Source: CAYQCE01 sp964415885
GTDB lineage: Bacteria > Zixibacteria > MSB-5A5 > JAABVY01 > JAHJOQ01
Reading direction: 5' to 3'
DNA length: 64,000 nucleotides
Assembly (NCBI GenBank): GCA_964415885.1
Contig: CAYQCE010000006.1
Location: 28,932-92,931, forward strand
Part shown: in pieces, positions 25,486-33,996 of the stretch
How the letters are laid out: the number at the start of each line of letters is the position of its first letter
Position numbering within the stretch: position 1 is the stretch's first letter
The notes under the pieces: model-generated
What the model saw: only the letters and a program-made list of their open reading frames with translations
Told to the model about the DNA's origin: nothing
The model's database searches: none
Position numbers and translations under genes: made by a program

Positions 25486-26718
25486 TTACAGATTCACCCT
25501 GACAATTTCGCGGAAGCCCTCCCAGCCGAGTGCGACTGCGACAACTCCCACCGCCAACAATACCATCACTATCGCCTTGCCCCAGTCCTCGGCTTTGAGC
25601 GACCCGAGAAGCAACGGGTCTCTTCCGAGATACGCCGAGGCGGCATAGAGTTCTTCGCCGATCAGCGTGTAGTCGCATGCCACGACGAAGAACGGAATTT
25701 GCGTAACCTGATCGGTACCGGCAATCTGAATTGCACCGATTGCGTTACCCGTCTCCGCGAGAATCAGGGATTCTGCAGCGAAGTAACCCAGGTAGAAGTT
25801 CGTAGCCGGGAGATCACGAACCATGATACCGTTCACACCCGCGACATACGCGAACTGCGCGTTTGTCACGAAGTAGACCTGATCGTCGGAATACTGATCA
25901 GGACGACCGGCTTCGAGATATGACGACTTTACGACATCCTGCGCGACCGACATAACGATCGGGTCGTAGCACGGCACGATCAGGTCTGTCTGATATTCCG
26001 CGACCTTCTTTGCGACCCTGCCGAGAATAGTAAACGACGCGATCGTCGCAATCTCGGCGGCGGTTCCAATTCCGAGAACATACAGTATGGGCTTCCCCAT
26101 CTCCGTAGCTCTGCCGATAGCCTCATCCACAGCCTCGATTCCCGCAAGCGGTCTGACAAACAGATCCTTGCCCTTCTTGGCTACCTGGATGAAGTATATC
26201 GTGAACGCCGTGAAGAGAAGTACAGCGACAAGTACCGGGACCTTGCCAGTGTGGAACCACTGGCCTTTTGCCTGGAAAGGCCCACCGATTTCCGACTCGG
26301 TTGTCTGACCTTCCTCGCCTATAGCCACCACCTTGTAGTAGTAATCCTTGTCGTTGGCCAGGTAATCTTCATTTGCCGGATCGCTGTCCCCGATATCGAA
26401 GTACTCGAAGAAAGTCGACGGGGACCGACCTCGCAACTTGAACTCACCGTCCGGAGACTCTGCCCGATAGACCTTGAAGTGATCGATCATATCGACGGCC
26501 TCCTCCGGATACTCCCATATGACAGTGAGCTTGTGCCCGTTGTCGTTGGGATGATCCTTGCCGGAGACAATCACCGGTTTTGGTGGAGGTTCTGTCTCTG
26601 CCGGTTGCATGAGCGTATCAGCACCCTCTTCTGCCGGTTCATCCTGCGCCATTACTGCGGCAGGAATCATCAACAGAAGGAGCAGTGCTGAAAGGAAACA
26701 CGGAAATATGTACTTCAT
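25486..26718 (-). CDS. Cassette 3 delta: signal peptide, FN3-like domain, membrane helix, conserved cytosolic domain
   Basis: About 410 aa. Cleavable signal (AVMAQ), an FN3-like domain (about 45-135: KLTVIWEYPEEA, FKVYRAESPDGEF, DYYYKVVAIG), a membrane helix (about 150-172) and a conserved domain (about 180-380). The last opens GIEAVDEAIGRATEMGKP and contains ATNFYLGYFAAESLILAE and ACDYTLIGEELYAASAYL; I believe it is the DUF6754 type. A final helix follows. It differs more from the other two delta copies than they do from each other. The start is taken at the ATG 26718, not the in-frame TTG two codons upstream. Confidence 0.88.
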   Translation of the reverse strand: MKYIFPCFLSALLLLLMIPAAVMAQDEPAEEGADTLMQPAETEPPPKPVIVSGKDHPNDNGHKLTVIWEYPEEAVDMIDHFKVYRAESPDGEFKLRGRSPSTFFEYFDIGDSDPANEDYLANDKDYYYKVVAIGEEGQTTESEIGGPFQAKGQWFHTGKVPVLVAVLLFTAFTIYFIQVAKKGKDLFVRPLAGIEAVDEAIGRATEMGKPILYVLGIGTAAEIATIASFTILGRVAKKVAEYQTDLIVPCYDPIVMSVAQDVVKSSYLEAGRPDQYSDDQVYFVTNAQFAYVAGVNGIMVRDLPATNFYLGYFAAESLILAETGNAIGAIQIAGTDQVTQIPFFVVACDYTLIGEELYAASAYLGRDPLLLGSLKAEDWGKAIVMVLLAVGVVAVALGWEGFREIVRVNL

Positions 26719-26749
26719 ACGCAACCTCGATGGATTTGTAGTGAACTTA

Positions 26750-27493
26750 TTATCCGATCATACCGAGCCAGTCGCCGAACAGGTACTGCATTCGTCCGAC
26801 GAGCAGAGATATACGCGCCATAACCGTATATCCGAATGACGCGCCGAAAGTTATCATCAGCACGATGATACCCATCCTGGCTCCTGCACCAAACGCTCCC
26901 TTGTGCTCCTTGGAAAAGAAAAAATAGATGAGCCCACAGAAAACGCCAATGAATATAACGATGTTCGATAGCGTCTGGCCGAAGTCGAAACCGGCGGCAG
27001 ACGATATATATAACGAAAAAGTCGTGTTGTTTATCTGTTGTATAAAATCGGATCTCAGGTACCGCACAAGATTCAGACCTGCAGTGGTTCCGACAATAAA
27101 TGCCAGCGCCCATCGGGATATCCAGCCCGCATTCGGCGCGAGCCTCATCAGAAGAAGGATGCCGAGAATGAGCGGGATAATCATGAGCGGTTCCGCGGGA
27201 TTATCCTTAAGCGCCGGAAGCACCCCACCGACCATCGGAGGATAGAGTTTGCCGAAGAGATTTGGCACCATCGTGCCCCAGAATCCCATGCACATCCAGT
27301 AGGCGGCACTCACCCCAACGAACAGATGTTCCGCGAACTTGTAGTACGCGTTATCCTTGTAGAGGAAAGAGAAAATGAACAGCGTCAGAAACGCACCTAC
27401 CGTTACCAGCGGACCTTTGAGCGCCACGCTGACCGCGAAAGCGATTATGACAATACCTAACAGAATCCAGGATGCCAGCTTGCTACCGTTCAA
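26750..27493 (-). CDS. Cassette 2 alpha: polytopic membrane protein
   Basis: 247 aa, about seven helices; one extra N-terminal helix compared with the copy in cassette 3. Conserved FSFLYKDNAYYKFAEH, RLAPNAGWISRWALAFIVGTTAG, and FFFSKEHKGAFG with FGASFGYTVMARISLLVGR. It starts with TTG overlapping the stop of the beta gene by 4 nt; AAGGAGGG just upstream supports this start and indicates translational coupling. Confidence 0.88.
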   Translation of the reverse strand: MNGSKLASWILLGIVIIAFAVSVALKGPLVTVGAFLTLFIFSFLYKDNAYYKFAEHLFVGVSAAYWMCMGFWGTMVPNLFGKLYPPMVGGVLPALKDNPAEPLMIIPLILGILLLMRLAPNAGWISRWALAFIVGTTAGLNLVRYLRSDFIQQINNTTFSLYISSAAGFDFGQTLSNIVIFIGVFCGLIYFFFSKEHKGAFGAGARMGIIVLMITFGASFGYTVMARISLLVGRMQYLFGDWLGMIG

Positions 27494-28392
27494 AGCCGCC
27501 CTCCTTCGATTCCGTCTGTCTTGTGTTTCCTCCGATGTAAGAAGTAGAGCACATTGCCGAATATTATGAAGAAGATTATGACCATGTGCGAAACTGTCTG
27601 GGATACCATCAGGCTCATCCCGGCCATCCAGCGATCCTTGTACTTCGGATACTGAGTAATGAGCGCATTCTCGTATTCAGCGGCTCCTTTCGCTCCACCG
27701 AGAAGGCCGATCAACTGATTCGGATAGTACGGATACAGAAGCGGCGCGGAGACCGCGGTACATCCACCTCCAACCGGAACATCACCCGGATCACCCGCAT
27801 AGAGCACCCATTCCTTGATACCAGGGAATCCGCCACCGAATGAGACGATCAAATCGAAATTCCTTACGTTGTTGATATTCTTCATCATCGGAATGGAGTC
27901 GATTGCGGTACCTTTGGCATCGGTGGAGTACATTCGCTTGAAATCGACCAAGAGCAGCCGAATAAGCCCCTGATTACCAGCTTTGTAGCCGAGGTTCACA
28001 TAGTCCTCGCCGTACTCATAACCGGGAAACTCCGGACGCAGTATGGTTTCTATTGTCTCGCCGGTAATGTTATGACCTGTCGCCCAGACAGCCATCATAT
28101 ACAGCCTGCAGTTTCGCTCTGCCAAGTGCCGCACCAAGGCGTCTGCCATTGGTTGAATCTCGGGAGCGGTTGTCGGGCCGTAATCGAAGGACAGGAGCAC
28201 TCTCGAGTCTTCCGGCAGATTCTCGACGTAGTCAAAGAAAGCCTGCACGATCGGAGTGGTCTCCTCTTTCATCGTTGCACCGACCAGCAGCGGTATTACG
28301 ACGGCAAATGCGATGAAGACGAAGATAATCCGCCTGTCGATAAATTGAAGTCTCTCGACCATACTCTGTTTATTTGTTTCGTTCGCCGCCAT
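27490..28392 (-). CDS. Cassette 2 beta: membrane-tethered extracytoplasmic alpha/beta domain
   Basis: 300 aa. Same plan as the other beta proteins: IDRR then a membrane helix (about 21-42), an outer domain with SRVLLSFDYGPTTAPEIQPMADAL and YGEDYVNLGYKAGNQG, a glycine-rich LIGLLGGAKGAAEYE loop, and a C-terminal helix (about 262-285) before HRRKHK. It has a longer N-terminal cytoplasmic lead than its paralogues. No enzyme motif recognised. No strong Shine-Dalgarno; it begins 8 bases after the gamma stop. Confidence 0.88.
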   Translation of the reverse strand: MAANETNKQSMVERLQFIDRRIIFVFIAFAVVIPLLVGATMKEETTPIVQAFFDYVENLPEDSRVLLSFDYGPTTAPEIQPMADALVRHLAERNCRLYMMAVWATGHNITGETIETILRPEFPGYEYGEDYVNLGYKAGNQGLIRLLLVDFKRMYSTDAKGTAIDSIPMMKNINNVRNFDLIVSFGGGFPGIKEWVLYAGDPGDVPVGGGCTAVSAPLLYPYYPNQLIGLLGGAKGAAEYENALITQYPKYKDRWMAGMSLMVSQTVSHMVIIFFIIFGNVLYFLHRRKHKTDGIEGGRL

Positions 28393-28400
28393 ATATCAAC

Positions 28401-29084
28401 CTAATCCGTATCCTGTCCGAGATATGTTCGCTCGACGCCGAGGATAACTCGCAACGACATCGAAATAACCCCCAGTGCAATGCCGATCATAATTGCTCTC
28501 TGCCCGGCAAGGTTCGGCACGTCCATTATCCAGTTTGCCATTGTCGGTATCTGGAGGAACGACCAGCCACCTGTCAGATCCTGAGTAAGCCAGAGTCCGA
28601 ACGGGGTCCGTCCGAGCAGGATTATAAACGCCGCTATTAGCAGAATCGTGGCCTCGATGTTCTTGGCGCGAAATGCGCGATATGATGCCGATCCGACGAA
28701 GAACGCCAGGAGTGCGAACATAGAAGCCTGAAGCGGCGTAAAGATGTACAAATATAGATCGTTGAAGAGTGAGCCGAAAGCCGCAACGTCGCCCTGAATC
28801 CCATCCGGATTGTTAATCTTGAATATTCCAGCCGCAAGCATTACGAGAAATCCTCCGAGCGTCACCAGCGAAAACGGCCAGTCTTCCTTCTTCCGGTTGA
28901 CTTTTGTCAGGTGCACGCGAACGAGATTGCCGCCGCCCAGGAGGAACGCAAAGACCGCGATGATATCGAAATAGAGCGAGAAATCATCCCCGAGGTTGCC
29001 GAACGGCTTGTGCGGGATGAAATCCGCGAGAACCAGAACGGTTCCAACGATGAATGTTATTGCAAGCGGTACGGTTCGTTTCAT
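28401..29084 (-). CDS. Cassette 2 gamma: six-helix membrane protein
   Basis: 227 aa and six helices. Conserved blocks: KRTVPLAITFIVG at the start, NRKKEDWPFSLVTLGGFLVML, LLAFFVGSASYRAFRAKN, and NLAGQRAIMIGIALGVISMSLRVILGVERTYLGQD at the end. It lies 6 bases after the delta stop. Its counterparts are at 24850-25473 and 31903-32556. Confidence 0.88.
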   Translation of the reverse strand: MKRTVPLAITFIVGTVLVLADFIPHKPFGNLGDDFSLYFDIIAVFAFLLGGGNLVRVHLTKVNRKKEDWPFSLVTLGGFLVMLAAGIFKINNPDGIQGDVAAFGSLFNDLYLYIFTPLQASMFALLAFFVGSASYRAFRAKNIEATILLIAAFIILLGRTPFGLWLTQDLTGGWSFLQIPTMANWIMDVPNLAGQRAIMIGIALGVISMSLRVILGVERTYLGQDTD

Positions 29085-29090
29085 TTCAGA

Positions 29091-30347
29091 CTAACTCGCT
29101 GAGAATATCGATCTAAATGTTTTAGCCAGCGACAGCAGGCTTTCAGAATTGGCTATTGTCGCAACCGTGAAAAGCCCGCATCCTATTATAATGGCGGCCA
29201 TCGCTATCATCTTACCAACATCCTGCCCCTTGAGAGACCCGAGCTGTTTCGGTTCGCCTGAGAGATATGCCGATGCCGCAAATAGCTCCTCACCGATTAG
29301 AGTATAGTCGCACGCGGCAACAAAGAACGGAAGCTGCGCGGGCATTGCTGTGCCGGCGATCTGTATTGCCCCGATCGAGTTACCGGTCTCCGCCATAATC
29401 AGTGACTCCGCGAAAAACGCACCCAGATAGAAACATGTAGCGGGCTTCTCACGGACCATGATACCGTCGACTGCGGCGACATACCCGAACTGCTCGTCGG
29501 TCAGGTAATGAACCATGTCGTCAGAGTAAGCCTCCGGTCTGCCCGCAGCGACATACGCCTGCTTGACAGTCTCACGCGCGGTGGTCATAACGATCGATCG
29601 CGAGACCGGCATGTTGAGCTTTGTATCATAATTTGCTATTGTCCTTGCAATTCTGCCGAGGATTGTTATTCCAGCAACCGTCTGGACATCATCCATATCG
29701 AGAATGCCGGGAATGAAAAGAATGGGACGTCCCATCTCGGTCGCACGTCCAATCGCTTCGTCAACCGCCTCGAGACCCGCGATCTTTCGCAGATAGAGCT
29801 TCTTGCCTTTTTGGGCAGCGAAGATGAAGAATATGACCGAGACAGAGATTATCAGGCCAATGATGAATGTGTCGAGGTCTTTGATGCTGAACCACTGCGC
29901 GGATGATGTAACAGGGCGTGAAATCGACGATCTCGAGGATTCCCCGTCCGCAAAAGTTTCGACGTAGTAATAGTATTCCTCGCCATCGGTCGTGGTCGCA
30001 TCCTCGAATTCGGTCAGTCCCCTCGAGGCTGAACCGATGACCTCGAACGGTCCGGTCGGGCTTTGGCTGCGGTAAATGACGTACGAAGTCACATTATCAT
30101 CGCCTGCGCCGTCATCGGGTGACAATGTCCACGAAACATGAATCGAACTACCCGCATCGCCCGGATTGTCCTGCACGACATCGATCCTGGCCGGCTCGGG
30201 CGGATCGGCGGGCATGGCTTCCTCGACCGCCATCGCGGTATCCACCATCGTAGTATCAGGAGTGTCTTCCTCCTGCGCGAGCACCGAAACATGCGCAAAG
30301 GCAAAAAACGCGAGTATCGCGAGTATTTTGATACCCAGACTCTTCAT
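29091..30347 (-). CDS. Cassette 2 delta: signal peptide, FN3-like domain, membrane helix, conserved cytosolic domain
   Basis: 418 aa. Signal peptide ending SVLAQ, an FN3-like domain (about 50-140; SIHVSWTLSPDD, YVIYRSQSPTGPFEV, EYYYYVETF), a membrane helix (about 158-178) and the conserved domain (about 186-390) with GLEAVDEAIGRATEMGRP, MPVSRSIVM, EKPATCFYLGAFFAES, GTAMPAQLPFFVAACDYTL and GSLKGQDVGK. It is very close to the cassette 1 copy in this domain while the FN3 parts have diverged. By topology the FN3 domain is extracytoplasmic and the conserved domain cytoplasmic. Confidence 0.9.
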   Translation of the reverse strand: MKSLGIKILAILAFFAFAHVSVLAQEEDTPDTTMVDTAMAVEEAMPADPPEPARIDVVQDNPGDAGSSIHVSWTLSPDDGAGDDNVTSYVIYRSQSPTGPFEVIGSASRGLTEFEDATTTDGEEYYYYVETFADGESSRSSISRPVTSSAQWFSIKDLDTFIIGLIISVSVIFFIFAAQKGKKLYLRKIAGLEAVDEAIGRATEMGRPILFIPGILDMDDVQTVAGITILGRIARTIANYDTKLNMPVSRSIVMTTARETVKQAYVAAGRPEAYSDDMVHYLTDEQFGYVAAVDGIMVREKPATCFYLGAFFAESLIMAETGNSIGAIQIAGTAMPAQLPFFVAACDYTLIGEELFAASAYLSGEPKQLGSLKGQDVGKMIAMAAIIIGCGLFTVATIANSESLLSLAKTFRSIFSAS

Positions 30348-30348
30348 A

Positions 30349-31038
30349 TCAACTGAATGTCCCTATAAACCATGTGTTGACCAGAAAATCGAGCCTTCCG
30401 ATCAGAAGCGACATACGGCTCATCACAGTGTATCCGAATGACGCCCCGAATGTTATCATCAGGAACCATGTACCCACCTTGGCTGCTCCGCCGAAGAAAC
30501 CCCGGTGCTCCTTCGAGAAAAAGAAGTACACGAGACCGGTAAATGTCCCCACCAGTATAAGGGCATTTCCGAATCCATGCCAGAAATCTCTTACCGGTTC
30601 CACACCTCCGGCGTCGGAAATCGGCCCGAATATCGGAACGATCGTGTTGTATATCTGGACCACGCCGTTGGATACGAGATAGTTGATGAACTGTAGTCCT
30701 GCGGTCGCGCCGACAACCAGCGCAAGCGGCCATCTCGAAATCCAACCTATCGGCGGCACGAGCCGCATGAGCATCATCAGGCCGAAGATGCCGGCGATCA
30801 CGTAGAGCAGTCCGTCGGTGATCTCGCCGCGCGCGAAGAGCGCCTCGAGTGCGGGCCAGAGATTGTCCCAGAGCTTCGATACCAGATTCTGCCAGAAGAG
30901 CGACACAAACCAGTAGCCGGCCGAGAGGCCGACGAAAATAGCCTCGGAGATCTTATACCATGGATTGTCCTTGTACAGGAAAGACATGATCCCGAGCGTA
31001 AGAAATGCGGCTATCCAGACTCCGATATCGAAAGTCAT
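30349..31038 (-). CDS. Cassette 1 alpha: polytopic membrane protein
   Basis: About 229 aa, six to seven helices. Conserved MSFLYKDNPWYKISEA, RLVPPIGWISRWPLALVVGATAG, FFFSKEHRGFFGGAAKVG and FGASFGYTVMSRMSLLIGR. The frame is open to 31101, but that would overlap the beta gene by 62 bases; the ATG at 31038, right behind the beta stop, gives an N-terminus matching the cassette 3 copy. Confidence 0.87.
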   Translation of the reverse strand: MTFDIGVWIAAFLTLGIMSFLYKDNPWYKISEAIFVGLSAGYWFVSLFWQNLVSKLWDNLWPALEALFARGEITDGLLYVIAGIFGLMMLMRLVPPIGWISRWPLALVVGATAGLQFINYLVSNGVVQIYNTIVPIFGPISDAGGVEPVRDFWHGFGNALILVGTFTGLVYFFFSKEHRGFFGGAAKVGTWFLMITFGASFGYTVMSRMSLLIGRLDFLVNTWFIGTFS

Positions 31039-31039
31039 A

Positions 31040-31903
31040 TTACTGTTCCACGTCCAGTTTGCTCTTGCCCCTGCCGGTAATGGCATAGGCGAGATTGCCA
31101 ACGATAATAAAGAAGATCACTATTGCATGCGCGAACGTCTGCGACAACATGAAAGTCGTCGCCTTCGCTGTAAACCCGGTTACTTCCTCGAATTCGGCTC
31201 CGCCTCTCATTCCGCCCAGAAGCCCCACGAGCTGTCCGGCGCCAAGGTAGGGATACGCCAGCGGCGCCTGCACGGCGGTGTTACCAGCACCGAGCACGAC
31301 ACCATATCGGTCGACAGCGACCTGCACCCATTCGACAGTGCCGGGGTATCCGGCCGAGAAATTGAAAGCGAAATCTATGTTCGAATAGTTCTTAACATTG
31401 TTCAGCAGCGGGATATCCTCGTAGCGGTTACCCCGAACATCCTTGGAGAAAGCCTCACGGAAGTCCGATCCCATGCGCTGAATCACGAATTCATTCCCTG
31501 CCTGGAACCCGAGATTGACGTAATCCACGCCGTATTCGATATCTTTGTCTTTAAGCTCCGGACTGGCGAGTGCGCGCTGGATAGATATCTCCGCCTGCTG
31601 CGGCCCCTGTGGCCAAAGTCCCATGATGATGAGTTTGAGATCATTCATGAACGCATACTTGACGGCAGCATCGGCCATCGGCTGAAGCTCAGGTGCAGAC
31701 GGCGGGTCATAATCGAATGACATCAGGACCTTCGAACCGGGTGGAAGGTTCTCGTAAGCCTCAAAGAGACCTGCGGTTTCGGGTGATATGAGAAGCTCGT
31801 ATTCAACGGCCATGAACGGCAGCATGGGCAAGAGGAGAGAGATGCCGACGAAGAGGAATATCCATCGTCGGTCGATGGCAAGCATTTTATCCCAGAATCC
31901 CAT
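31040..31903 (-). CDS. Cassette 1 beta: membrane-tethered extracytoplasmic alpha/beta domain
   Basis: 287 aa. IDRRW then a helix (about 14-33), an outer domain with SKVLMSFDYDPPSAPELQPMADAAV and YGVDYVNLGFQAGNEF, the loop LVGLLGGMRGGAEFEE, and a C-terminal helix with TGRGKSKLD inside. The start overlaps the gamma stop by one base (TGATG) and is preceded by GGGAGG, so the genes are co-translated. Confidence 0.88.
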   Translation of the reverse strand: MGFWDKMLAIDRRWIFLFVGISLLLPMLPFMAVEYELLISPETAGLFEAYENLPPGSKVLMSFDYDPPSAPELQPMADAAVKYAFMNDLKLIIMGLWPQGPQQAEISIQRALASPELKDKDIEYGVDYVNLGFQAGNEFVIQRMGSDFREAFSKDVRGNRYEDIPLLNNVKNYSNIDFAFNFSAGYPGTVEWVQVAVDRYGVVLGAGNTAVQAPLAYPYLGAGQLVGLLGGMRGGAEFEEVTGFTAKATTFMLSQTFAHAIVIFFIIVGNLAYAITGRGKSKLDVEQ

Positions 31904-32556
31904 CAGTCGCCTCCCCCGAGGTAGGACCTCTCTATTCCGAGAATTATCCGCAGTGCAGTCGAAACAGTTCCGAGTGCAATACCGATCATAATAGCTCGCT
32001 GGCCGGCGAGATTAGGATAGTTCATTATAAAAGAGGATATCTCGGACAACGGCTGGAAATCCTGCACCCATGGTCCGAAAATAATGTCATCGAACAGCAC
32101 TCGTCCCATCATGACAAGAAATCCTGCCACCAGAAGCAGCGTTGCCTGCACATTTCTCGCCCTGAAGGCTCGATATGATGCTGATGCCACGAAGAACGCG
32201 AGGATCGCGAACATTGTGGCAGACAGCGGTGTGTAGATATTCACATACAACCAATCGAACGCGGTGCCCGGTGTCTGGAATCCGCGGCCTCCCGCGAATC
32301 CGGCAATTGCCATCGCAAGCCAGGAAATGATGATTATTATCGAGTACGGCCAGTCTTTTTGCTGACGCTGCACTTTGATGATCGACAGTTTCAGGAGATT
32401 GAGCGCGCCGAGCCATATTGCGCACGCAGCAATTATGAAAAACCAGTCAGAGAATAGCTGTTCGAATTTGTCGAATGGCGAGTGCGGTATAAAATACTGC
32501 ACAACGAATGCTATCCCGACAACCGCCGTTATTATGAGTGGTATCTCTCGTCTCAT
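31903..32556 (-). CDS. Cassette 1 gamma: six-helix membrane protein
   Basis: 217 aa, six helices. RREIPLIITAVVG, QRQQKDWPYSIIIIISWLAM, LAFFVASASYRAFRARNVQATLLL, NLAGQRAIMIGIALGTVSTALRIILGIERSYLGGGD. It begins 3 bases after the delta stop. Closest to the cassette 2 copy by eye. Confidence 0.88.
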   Translation of the reverse strand: MRREIPLIITAVVGIAFVVQYFIPHSPFDKFEQLFSDWFFIIAACAIWLGALNLLKLSIIKVQRQQKDWPYSIIIIISWLAMAIAGFAGGRGFQTPGTAFDWLYVNIYTPLSATMFAILAFFVASASYRAFRARNVQATLLLVAGFLVMMGRVLFDDIIFGPWVQDFQPLSEISSFIMNYPNLAGQRAIMIGIALGTVSTALRIILGIERSYLGGGD

Positions 32557-32559
32557 AAC

Positions 32560-33801
32560 CTAATTCGCTGTCACTTTAAACAGACTCGCGAAGTCGTATA
32601 TTCCGAGTGTTTGAATTATGACTCCGATTGCTATCACTGCCAGAATAACTCCCTTGCCGACATCCTGCCCCTTAAGCGATCCGAGGAGTTTCGGTTCCTT
32701 CGACAGATACGCCGAAGCTGCGAAGAGTTCCTCGCCGATCAACGTGTAATCGCATGCCGCGACGAAAAACGGCAACTGTGCCGGCATGGCTGTCCCGGCT
32801 ATCTGTATCGCGCCTATGGAATTTCCAGTCTCTGCGAGAATCAGAGATTCGGCATAGAACGCGCCCATGTAGAACATGGTAGCGGGCTTCTCGCGCACCA
32901 CCATTCCGTCGATAGCGGCCGCATATCCAAACTGATCGTCAGTCAAATAGTGTACCGTATCCTCGTGAAATGCATCCGGGCGTCCGGCATTCAGATACGC
33001 TTCCCTCACAATCTCTCGCGCGGTTACCATGACGAGCGAACGCGAAACCGGGACATCAAGAGCAGTGTCATACTGCGCAGCGAGCCGTGCCACGCGGCCG
33101 AGTATTGTCACTCCGGCAATTGTCTGGATATTTTCCATATCCTGAGTGCCCGGCACATAGAATATCTTCTTCCCCATCTCCGTTGCGCGTCCCACAGCCT
33201 CATCAACCGCCTCAAGTCCTGCGATCTTGCGGATAAACAGCTCCTTGCCCTTGCGAGCCTGAGAGATGTAGTAGATGATCAGAGACCCGATCACGATTGC
33301 GAAGATCAACACAATCGTACGATTTGTGTTGAACCACTGTGCTTTGGCTTTAACCGAGCCTGACGGCTCCGAGTAGGATTTCATCTCAACCCATTCGCCG
33401 GGAGCCTGCTCAACCCTGTCAACCGTGACTATGCGATAGACATACTCGACGCCATTTTCGGCGTAATTGTCGGTGATTCTGGTCTGACCGGATGTCGCGT
33501 TGCCCATCACTTCGTAGGTTGCATCGTCAGCGTTTATCTCTTTTCGTTCAATATCATAACGGTCGATGACCCCGTTGGTATCATCCGGGGACAACTCCCA
33601 GTGAATCTGGATCGAGCCTCCGTGATCGTTGGGAGTATCATTAGCAGTGACGTTGGCAGCAGGGCGTGGAGCCTCGGGCAGAGACTCAAGCATCTCCGTC
33701 TCAGCAAGGGTATCCGTCACAACCCGTGTCGTATCTTCCTGCGCAAACGCGAACGCACAGGAGACAGAGAGAATCAATATCGTTACAACGGCTTTCTTCA
33801 T
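32560..33801 (-). CDS. Cassette 1 delta: signal peptide, FN3-like domain, membrane helix, conserved cytosolic domain
   Basis: 413 aa from the ATG at 33801, which gives a clean signal peptide (AFAFAQ). FN3-like domain (about 45-140; SIQIHWELSPDD, RYDIERKE, EYVYRIVTVDR), a membrane helix (about 158-178), then the conserved domain with GLEAVDEAVGRATEMGKK, VPVSRSLVM, EKPATMFYMGAFYAES, GTAMPAQLPFFVAACDYTL and GSLKGQDVGK. It is first of the twelve cassette genes and lies directly behind a leader with a terminator-like hairpin. The upstream in-frame codons to 33861 run through that hairpin and are unlikely to be coding. Confidence 0.9.
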   Translation of the reverse strand: MKKAVVTILILSVSCAFAFAQEDTTRVVTDTLAETEMLESLPEAPRPAANVTANDTPNDHGGSIQIHWELSPDDTNGVIDRYDIERKEINADDATYEVMGNATSGQTRITDNYAENGVEYVYRIVTVDRVEQAPGEWVEMKSYSEPSGSVKAKAQWFNTNRTIVLIFAIVIGSLIIYYISQARKGKELFIRKIAGLEAVDEAVGRATEMGKKIFYVPGTQDMENIQTIAGVTILGRVARLAAQYDTALDVPVSRSLVMVTAREIVREAYLNAGRPDAFHEDTVHYLTDDQFGYAAAIDGMVVREKPATMFYMGAFYAESLILAETGNSIGAIQIAGTAMPAQLPFFVAACDYTLIGEELFAASAYLSKEPKLLGSLKGQDVGKGVILAVIAIGVIIQTLGIYDFASLFKVTAN

Positions 33802-33824
33802 AATTGTGCTGACTACTAAAGAAA

Positions 33825-33855
33825 AGAGACCGTCAATAAAGAGCGGACGGTCTCT
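33825..33855 (-). terminator. Terminator-like hairpin 24 nt ahead of the cassette array
   Basis: Perfect 10-bp stem AGAGACCGTC / GACGGTCTCT with an 11-nt loop; on the minus strand it is followed by TTTCTTT. It lies between the KOW-like gene stop (33997) and the start of cassette 1 delta (33801), and downstream of a promoter-like sequence. It may end the upstream transcript, attenuate the cassette transcript, or both. Confidence 0.7.
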
Positions 33856-33954
33856 GGTCAAAATCTATCAAAAGGCTAAGTATGCGAGTTCTTCTGTCGA
33901 AACAATCACGTGCAAGCCTTCTTAGCTGGATAATGTCGATTTCCAAGTTCACCT

Positions 33955-33983
33955 AATTTATTCCAGCACAAGATTCAAGTCAA
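33955..33983 (-). promoter_or_regulatory. Putative promoter for the triplicated membrane cassettes
   Basis: Minus strand TTGACT, 17 bases, TAAATT, just past the stop of the KOW-like gene. The predicted leader is about 147 nt, has no ATG, contains alternative short pairings (AAGGCT/AGCCTT and CTAAG/CTTAG), and ends in the hairpin at 33825-33855. Confidence 0.55.
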
Positions 33984-33996
33984 GCCAAAACTGGCA

